DNA from: Thiomicrorhabdus cannonii
Lineage (GTDB): Bacteria > Pseudomonadota > Gammaproteobacteria > Thiomicrospirales > Thiomicrospiraceae
Reading direction: 5' to 3'
NCBI RefSeq assembly: GCF_013391695.1
Contig: NZ_JACBGH010000010.1
Location: forward strand, 1-64,000
DNA: 64,000 nucleotides
Position 1 is the first letter of the stretch. Every line of letters starts with the position of its first letter. Below the pieces are notes generated by a model. It saw only the letters and a program-made list of their open reading frames with translations, was not told the origin of the DNA and made no database searches. The position numbers and the translations under genes are program-made. Below are positions 58,476 through 64,000 of the stretch, piece by piece.

Positions 58476-61400
58476 ACAACGCCTGATTTTTGTCCTGCAA
58501 CGCTCTTTCCAGTTGATGGGTGCTGGCCAGCGGCGAGCCGCTGCGTTTGGCGATGAGCGCGTAGGCGGCGGGGATGATGAAGAGGCTCAGCAGGGTCGAG
58601 AAGGCCACGCCCCAGAAAAGCACGATGCCGAGCACATAGCGGGTTTCGGAGCCGGCGCCGCTGGAGAAAATCAGCGGAATCATGCCGACGATGGTGGTGA
58701 TAGCGGTCATCAGAATCGGTCGCAGGCGCAGTTGCGTAGCGCTGACCAGTGCGCGGTACAGCGGCAGGCCGCGGTCGCGCAGCTGGTTGGTGAATTCCAC
58801 AATCAGAATGCCGTTTTTGGTGGCCAGTCCGAGCAGCAGTACCAGCGCAATCTGGCTGTAAATATTGAGGCTCATGCCGTAACCCAGCAGCGCGAACAGG
58901 CCGCCTGCCAGTGCCAGCGGTACGGTCAGCAGAATGACCAATGGATGGATAAAGCTCTCGAACTGCGCGGCCAGCACCAGAAAGATGACGACCACACCAA
59001 ATAAAAACACGAAATAGAAGGAGCTGGAGGCGGTCTGGAAATCACGCGATTGGCCTTTGTAGTCCACATTGGCTTCCGGCGGCAGGGTTTTGCGGGTCAG
59101 GGCATTGAGGTAGTCGAGCGCCTCGCCCAGCGCCAGCCCGTCTTTGAGGTTGGCTTCGAGCGTAATGGAGCGCACGCGGTTGTAGCGGTTGAGACTGGAG
59201 GCGACGCCGGAGGTGGAGAGTGTGGTGATGGCCGATAGCGGCACCATCTCGCCGGTGAGTTCGGAGCGCAGGTAAATCTGCTCCAGATCCTGCGGCGACT
59301 GGAACCATTCATGTTCGGCCTTGAGGTAGATGTCGTACTCCTCGCCTTGATGCATAAAGGTGGTGGCGCGGATACTCCCCAGCAGAATCTGCAGGGTTTC
59401 CACCACGTCCTGATGCGTCAGGCCGAGCGCTTCGGCTTTTTCGTAATCCACCTGCAGGCGCAGTTGCGGCTTGTTGGGTTCGTAATCCCAGTCGATGCCG
59501 GTCAGACCGGGGTTGGATTCGCTGATGGCCTGATCCATCAGGGTTTTCCATTCGGCAAGCTTCTCGTAACTTGGCCCGCCGATGACAAACTGCACCGGTT
59601 TCTGGATGCGCCCGCCGATGGGCGAGCGCATAATCGGGGTGGCTTTAACGCCGGTGAGGTCGGCGAGTTTTTTGCGCACCTCCTCCATAATGACATAGGC
59701 GTTGCGGCGTTTTGACCAGTCTTCGAGCACTACGATGATAAAACCGCTGTTAAAGATTTCGCTGTTGCCGAACGAACGCGGGCTGCGCACCAGTAGGCGT
59801 TTGGCCTCGCCGGTTTCCACCAGCGGCATCAGGCGGTTTTCAATCTCGTTGATGTAGCTTTGCATATATTCAAACGTGGCGCCTTCCGGCCCTTTGATGG
59901 ATACAAAGAACACCCCCCGGTCTTCTTTGGGCACATATTCCTGCGGGATTTGCGGTGCGTAATAGGCGCTGGCACCGATTACCGCGAGCAGCGCCAATAA
60001 CGCCAGCCACGGATGGCGCAGGTTCATAATCAAGATTTTCTTGAAACGGTGCTTGCGGGGTTTAAGGGTGGCGGCATGCGCGGCATTGCCTCCGGCCGAT
60101 TGCGTGGGTCGGTTTTGCAGCAGTTTGGAGGCCAACGCAGGCGACAGCGTCAGCGCCACCCAACTGGAGAACAGCACCGCCACGGCCAGTGTGACCGCAA
60201 ACTCCGAGAAAAGCCGCCCCAACTGCCCTTCCAGAAAGCCGATAGGCAGAAACACCGCCACCAACACCAGGGTGGTGGCCACCACCGCAAAACCGACCTG
60301 GCGCGTGCCCAAAAAGGCGGCGGCAATGGGCTTGTAGCCCATATCCAGATGACGCTGGGTGTTTTCCAACACCACGATGGCGTCGTCCACCACCAGACCG
60401 ATGGCGAGCACCAGTGCCAACAGGGTGAGCAGGTTAATGGAAAAGTCCATAGCCCAAAGCACGCCAAAGGTGGCAATCAGCGATACCGGCAGGGTAACCA
60501 TCGGCACCATCGCGGCGCGCCAGTTTTTAAGGAAAACGAGCATGACCAGCGCCACCAGACCGAGCGCGATGAACAGGGTGTTGTACACCTCGTTGACGGC
60601 CTGCTGCACAAACACCGAGGAGTCGTAACTCGGTGCCAGTTTAAGGCCTTCGGGCAGGGTGGCATTAACCTGCTGCATGCGTTCGCGCGCCAGTTCGGCC
60701 ACGGTGAGCGTGTTGGCGTTGGATTGTTTGACAATGCCGATGCCCACCATCGGTTGGCCGTTGCCCCGGAACAGGCGGCGGCGTTCGATCGCACCCAGTT
60801 CGACTCTGGCGATGTCTTTGAGTTTGGCCTGACCGATCTGACGATCCTGTTTGATGATCAGATTCTGAAAGTCTTCAACCGTCGATAGCGGACGATCGGC
60901 TTGCAGCGTATAGAGAATCTGCTGGCCTTGCAGACTGCCTACCGGCAGTTCGATATTGGCCTGACGCAGGCGTGCTTCCACATCCTGCGCATTGATGCCG
61001 TAGAGCGCCATCTGCTTGGGGTCGAGCCAGATGCGCAATGCATACGACTGGCCGCCGCCGACGCGCACCCGCGCCACGCCGTCGAGTGTGGCGAAACGGT
61101 CTACCAGATAGCGTTCGGCGTAGTCGGTGAGTTCGGTGACCGTCATCTGGTCGCTGTTGAGGTTGAACCACATGATCGGGCTGTCGTCGCCGTCCACCTT
61201 CTCGACTTCGGGCGGCGAGGCTTGTTCGGGCAGGTTGTCGCTGACGCGGGAGACGCGGTCGCGGATGTCGTTGGCGGCGGCGTCAATATCGCGTTCGATG
61301 GAAAATTCCACCTTGATCTGCGATTTGCCGTCGCTCGAACTGGATTCGATAAAGCGGATGCCGGAGATGCCGGAGATGCGGTTTTCGATGAGTTTGGTGA

Positions 61401-61587
61401 TGCGCGACTCCACCACGGCAGCCGAGGCGCCGAGGTATTCGGTGTCGATGGTGACGATGGGCGCGTCCACATTGGGGTATTCGCGCAGGCTCATGCGGTC
61501 GAACGCCATCAGGCCGAAAGCGAGCAGCAGCAGCGAGGCGACGGTGGCCAGCACCGGCCGTTTGACCGAGGTATCGGATAACCACAT
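58474..61587 (-). CDS. RND-family multidrug efflux pump (HAE1 type)
   Basis: A 1037-residue inner-membrane RND transporter. The start LSDTSVKRPVLATVASLLLL, two large periplasmic loops, the proton-relay pair in GLVVDDAIVVLENTQRH (transmembrane helix 4) and the repeated C-terminal half with LLGLATKNGILIVEFTNQLR identify the HAE1 (AcrB-like) subfamily. It exports hydrophobic compounds with the adaptor encoded three bases upstream and a TolC-type channel, which is not in this window. Confidence 0.95.
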   Translation of the reverse strand: MWLSDTSVKRPVLATVASLLLLAFGLMAFDRMSLREYPNVDAPIVTIDTEYLGASAAVVESRITKLIENRISGISGIRFIESSSSDGKSQIKVEFSIERDIDAAANDIRDRVSRVSDNLPEQASPPEVEKVDGDDSPIMWFNLNSDQMTVTELTDYAERYLVDRFATLDGVARVRVGGGQSYALRIWLDPKQMALYGINAQDVEARLRQANIELPVGSLQGQQILYTLQADRPLSTVEDFQNLIIKQDRQIGQAKLKDIARVELGAIERRRLFRGNGQPMVGIGIVKQSNANTLTVAELARERMQQVNATLPEGLKLAPSYDSSVFVQQAVNEVYNTLFIALGLVALVMLVFLKNWRAAMVPMVTLPVSLIATFGVLWAMDFSINLLTLLALVLAIGLVVDDAIVVLENTQRHLDMGYKPIAAAFLGTRQVGFAVVATTLVLVAVFLPIGFLEGQLGRLFSEFAVTLAVAVLFSSWVALTLSPALASKLLQNRPTQSAGGNAAHAATLKPRKHRFKKILIMNLRHPWLALLALLAVIGASAYYAPQIPQEYVPKEDRGVFFVSIKGPEGATFEYMQSYINEIENRLMPLVETGEAKRLLVRSPRSFGNSEIFNSGFIIVVLEDWSKRRNAYVIMEEVRKKLADLTGVKATPIMRSPIGGRIQKPVQFVIGGPSYEKLAEWKTLMDQAISESNPGLTGIDWDYEPNKPQLRLQVDYEKAEALGLTHQDVVETLQILLGSIRATTFMHQGEEYDIYLKAEHEWFQSPQDLEQIYLRSELTGEMVPLSAITTLSTSGVASSLNRYNRVRSITLEANLKDGLALGEALDYLNALTRKTLPPEANVDYKGQSRDFQTASSSFYFVFLFGVVVIFLVLAAQFESFIHPLVILLTVPLALAGGLFALLGYGMSLNIYSQIALVLLLGLATKNGILIVEFTNQLRDRGLPLYRALVSATQLRLRPILMTAITTIVGMIPLIFSSGAGSETRYVLGIVLFWGVAFSTLLSLFIIPAAYALIAKRSGSPLASTHQLERALQDKNQAL

Positions 61588-61590
61588 GGC

Positions 61591-62760
61591 TTACGGCTCC
61601 TGCTTGCTATTGCTGTTATTAGACCCGGCCTGTTGAGTTTTTTCGGCCGGCTTTTTCACCGGTTTCAGCAACTCTTCCTGATTGTGGCCGTTTTCCATTG
61701 CTTTGATGCGCACGGCCATTTTGGGTTTGAGACGCATCACGCCCTGGCTGACGACCAGATCGCCGGCGTTCAGCCCTTGGGTGATTTCGGTCATGGCGCT
61801 GCCGATCTGGCCGCTTTTGACTTCCACTTTCTCGGTGATATAGCTATCGTCCTTGCCGTCATTCTTGGCTTGCAGACGGTAGACGAATTCGCGGTCGCCG
61901 ATCATCAAAAGCGCGCTGTTGGGAATCTGCAACTGGACTTGCGGCGGCAGTTGCAGTGTGGCTTCCACCAGCATATTGGTTTTGAGCAGATGGTCGGGAT
62001 TGGCGACCAGCGCGCGCACCTGCACCATGCGCACGTTCTGTTCGATGCGCGGTGAAATCGCCTGGATTTGTCCTTGGAAAACGCGGTTGGGGTAGGCGCT
62101 GGTGGTGAGGTTGACGTTTTGTCCGCGGGAGAGATTGGCGAGGTATTTGACCGGCACCAGCAGGTCGAGTTTCATGCTGCGGGTGTCGTCCAGGCTGACA
62201 ATCTGCTCGCCGGCCGTAACCAGCGCGCCGACGGCGACCTGACTCAGGCCGAGTTCGCCGTCAAACGGGGCGTAGAGGCGGCGGTCGGCCACCTGCGCTT
62301 CATACACTTTGCGCTGCGCGGTCGCGGTCTGCCATTCGCGGTATTTCTCGTCCACCTGCGCCTGCGTCACCGAGCCGCGGCCGACGACGTTCTTGACGCG
62401 CTGGTATTGCAGCCAGGCCTCTTCGGTCTGGGCTTTGGCCTGTTCCAAGCGCGCCAGTTCCTCGGCGCTGTTAAGTTCCAGCAGCAGTTGACTTTTGTTG
62501 ACCCATTGGCCGTCGGTGAAATGGATCGCCTGAATTTTGTCGGTGACATTGGCGGCAATCTGAATCGACTGGCTGGCTTGCAGGGTGCCGAGCGCGCGAA
62601 TCTGCTGGGGTTGGGACACCGTTTGGGTTTCAAAGGCGATAATCGGCAGTGCCGTTTTGGCTTTGGCGGCGCTCTCTTCGGCGGCGTGCGCCGTGGTGAC
62701 AAACGTCAGTAGCGGGCCGAATGCGATAGCAGTGAGAAAGTGGCGTAACAGCATGGTCAT
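61591..62760 (-). CDS. RND efflux periplasmic adaptor
   Basis: About 389 residues from the Met at 62760 (or 62754), which opens a signal peptide, LLRHFLTAIAFGPLLTFVTT, ending AHA-AEE; the longer frame to 62895 lacks sense. Lipoyl halves are seen in ITDGQW-type IHFTDGQWVNKSQLLLELNS and LYAPFDGELGLSQVAVGALV, with a short hairpin between and a beta-barrel (PVKYLANLSRGQNVNLTT). The last residues carry EKTQQAGSN, an in-frame copy of the dispersed repeat (61623-61642), as a C-terminal extension. First gene of the two-gene efflux operon. Confidence 0.92.
   Translation of the reverse strand: MTMLLRHFLTAIAFGPLLTFVTTAHAAEESAAKAKTALPIIAFETQTVSQPQQIRALGTLQASQSIQIAANVTDKIQAIHFTDGQWVNKSQLLLELNSAEELARLEQAKAQTEEAWLQYQRVKNVVGRGSVTQAQVDEKYREWQTATAQRKVYEAQVADRRLYAPFDGELGLSQVAVGALVTAGEQIVSLDDTRSMKLDLLVPVKYLANLSRGQNVNLTTSAYPNRVFQGQIQAISPRIEQNVRMVQVRALVANPDHLLKTNMLVEATLQLPPQVQLQIPNSALLMIGDREFVYRLQAKNDGKDDSYITEKVEVKSGQIGSAMTEITQGLNAGDLVVSQGVMRLKPKMAVRIKAMENGHNQEELLKPVKKPAEKTQQAGSNNSNSKQEP
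61623..61642 (-). repeat. Dispersed repeat inside the RND adaptor gene
   Basis: AAACTCAACAGGCCGGGT near the adaptor's 3' end, read as K-T-Q-Q-A-G-S. Confidence 0.85.
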
Positions 62761-62893
62761 GGTATAAGTGTCATTTGTAATGAGTGATAAACCGATTGTA
62801 TGCATGTGGCCTGGCTTTGCAAAGCGCTTTAGCCGGATGGGAGGCGTTTTGCTTAATTTTTTCATAATTGACGACTGAGTGGCGACGAACGAC

Positions 62894-62913
62894 ACCCGGC
62901 CTGTTGAGTTTTT
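62894..62913. repeat. Dispersed repeat between the RND operon and yebC
   Basis: ACCCGGCCTGTTGAGTTTTT in the roughly 235-base divergent region between the RND adaptor and yebC genes. It is a single intergenic copy without an inverted partner nearby. Confidence 0.85.
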
Positions 62914-62995
62914 GCGCGACGATTTTCGCGTGCGCAGCAGCGGTTAGTTCGTGTAAAATTAACGCTTTGTTTGGATTTGTTAAGGAATTACCCCG

Positions 62996-63712
62996 ATGGG
63001 AAGAGCGTTTCAGAACCGTAAGGAATCGATGGCGAAAACCGCCGACATGAAGACCAAGATTTACGGTAAATACGGCCGTAGTATCTATGTGTGTGCTAAA
63101 CAGGGCGGCACGGATCCGGCAGCGAATCTGACGTTACGCGGCTTGATTGAGCGCGCCAAAAAAGACCAAGTACCGGCACACGTTATCGAAAAAGCCATCA
63201 CCAAAGCGTCCGGTGCGGGCGGTGAAGACTTTGCGGTGGCGCGTTATGAAGGTTACGGCCCGGGTAATTCGATGGTCATCGTGGACTGCCTGACTGACAA
63301 CCCTAACCGTACTTTCGGCGACGTGCGTCATGCGTTTACCAAGGTGAAATGCAAAATCGGTACGCAAGGCAGCGTCATGCACATGTTTGACCACAGCGCG
63401 ATCTTCTCGTTCACGTTCGACGATGAAGAAGCGGTGCTGGAAGCGCTGATGGAAGCGGATGTCGACGTCACCGACATCGAAAACGAAGACGGCAAGATCA
63501 CCGTGTTCGCGCCGCACACCGAATACGCCAAGGCCAAAACCGCCTTGAACAGCGCTTTCCCGAATGTGGAACTGGAAGTGGATGAAATCCAGTTCCTGCC
63601 GCAGATGGCCAAGCAGCTGGAAGGTGAAGACCTGGAGATGTTCGAGAAGTTTCTGGCGTTGCTGGAAGACTTGGACGATGTGCAGAACGTCTATCACGAC
63701 GTGGAGCTGTAA
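62996..63712 (+). CDS. yebC: YebC/PmpR-family regulator or translation factor
   Basis: A 238-residue protein of the YebC family: N-terminal [20 protein letters not shown], then [40 protein letters not shown] and the acidic C-terminal domain with VYHDVEL at the end. The family binds DNA as a regulator and, in more recent work, relieves ribosome stalling at proline-rich stretches. It follows TTAAGGAATTACCCCG and ends at a strong terminator; appears monocistronic. Confidence 0.94.
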   Translation: MGRAFQNRKESMAKTADMKTKIYGKYGRSIYVCAKQGGTDPAANLTLRGLIERAKKDQVPAHVIEKAITKASGAGGEDFAVARYEGYGPGNSMVIVDCLTDNPNRTFGDVRHAFTKVKCKIGTQGSVMHMFDHSAIFSFTFDDEEAVLEALMEADVDVTDIENEDGKITVFAPHTEYAKAKTALNSAFPNVELEVDEIQFLPQMAKQLEGEDLEMFEKFLALLEDLDDVQNVYHDVEL

Positions 63713-63746
63713 GTTGCTGGAGTTTTGAACTTTAGCGCTGAAGAAA

Positions 63747-63776
63747 AGGCCGGTTTTTACCGGCCTGTTTGTTTTT
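63747..63776 (+). terminator. Terminator of yebC
   Basis: AGGCCGG (63747-63753) pairs with CCGGCCT (63760-63766), followed by GTTTGTTTTT, 35 bases after the yebC stop. Confidence 0.85.
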
Positions 63777-63805
63777 CAGACCAAAGAATTTACCATCGGA
63801 ACCTA

Positions 63806-64000
63806 TTAGAGCGGATGTAATTCGGCTTCAAGCACGCCCAGTTCGCCGAACTGTAATTGAAACGGGATATTCGGCAGAACATCAAAAAAGCCGGCATAGG
63901 AGCCGGTAATGACATGCTGTCCGGCCTTGAGGCCGATGCCTTGTTGGCTTAAAAAATTGGCAAGCCAGAAAAGCGGCTGTTGCGGCAGGCCGTTGGGGTG
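63806..64000 (-). CDS. 3' end of a 2-keto-4-pentenoate hydratase-like gene
   Basis: The last 64 residues of a protein running off the window edge. HPNGLPQQPLFWLANFLSQQ and GIGLKAGQHVITGSYAGFFD match the C-terminal part of 2-oxopent-4-enoate hydratase / FAH-superfamily decarboxylases (usual form HPxxxLxWLAN...GLKAGDxVxTGS). Such enzymes act in meta-cleavage catabolism, but small solitary members have other roles. It converges on yebC. Confidence 0.8.
   Translation of the reverse strand, partial: HPNGLPQQPLFWLANFLSQQGIGLKAGQHVITGSYAGFFDVLPNIPFQLQFGELGVLEAELHPL

Noticed and set aside
62761-62895. Longer N-terminus for the RND adaptor
   Set aside because: It would bury the clear signal peptide that begins at 62760/62754.

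Overview
The window reads as chromosomal DNA of a free-living, Gram-negative gammaproteobacterium, most likely a sulfur-oxidising one of the Thiomicrospira / Thiomicrorhabdus / Hydrogenovibrio kind. Signs of this are outer-membrane porin and RND genes, lipoproteins, the gamma-type cmoA/cmoB/cmoM set and mltC, and periplasmic sulfur-relay proteins (one rhodanese, two DsrE-fold proteins). The genus is inference. No rRNA or tRNA gene was recognised.

Layout. 1-124: 3' end of an IS3-family element. 0.2-6 kb: rhodanese, Na/phosphate cotransporter, small lipoprotein, YjbQ-type protein and oligopeptidase A. 6.2-10.1 kb: a divergent module with a porin and two exported DsrE-like proteins on the minus strand, facing an ECF sigma factor and its membrane anti-sigma factor. 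The anti-sigma factor's periplasmic part itself looks DsrE-like. 10.2-13.7 kb: an LplT-like transporter and an Aas-like acyltransferase/acyl-ACP synthetase (lysophospholipid repair). 13.7-20.9 kb: a MoxR / DUF58 / DUF4381 / BatA / BatB-C fusion / BatD operon. 21-32.4 kb: a chemoreceptor, cmoB and cmoA, MltC, a diguanylate cyclase and an EAL phosphodiesterase that both carry a CZB-like zinc-site pattern, a NUC1-type nuclease, and cmoM. 32.5-39.1 kb: an ABM-family protein and a complete N-ATPase (alternative F1F0-ATPase) operon, atpD-C-Q-B-E-F-A-G, with no atpR. 39.2-42.2 kb: an HlyD/ABC export operon. 42.4-56.9 kb: a type I-C CRISPR-Cas locus with a WYL regulator, a cas3 remnant, cas3-5-8-7-4-1-2, a toxin-antitoxin pair with a broken toxin, a leader and a 70-repeat array. 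56.9-64 kb: a decayed GAF-domain gene, an MBL-fold hydrolase, an RND efflux pair, yebC, and the 3' end of a hydratase gene.

Two things stand out. The first is the sigma/anti-sigma/DsrE module, which looks like a sulfur- or thiol-responsive envelope regulon in which the anti-sigma factor shares a fold, and one aligned cysteine, with the secreted proteins it probably controls. The second is a dispersed sequence, AAACTCAACAGGCCGGGT, found between genes, as a terminator hairpin, at the ends of nested inverted-repeat elements, and inside five coding regions in all three reading frames. That pattern implies selection or mobility at the DNA level (an uptake-signal-like sequence or a mobile micro-repeat).

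The CRISPR locus shows modular history: an AT-rich interference block (cas3 to cas7) sits behind a 57-residue stump of a different cas3, while cas4/cas1 are closer to the host base composition.
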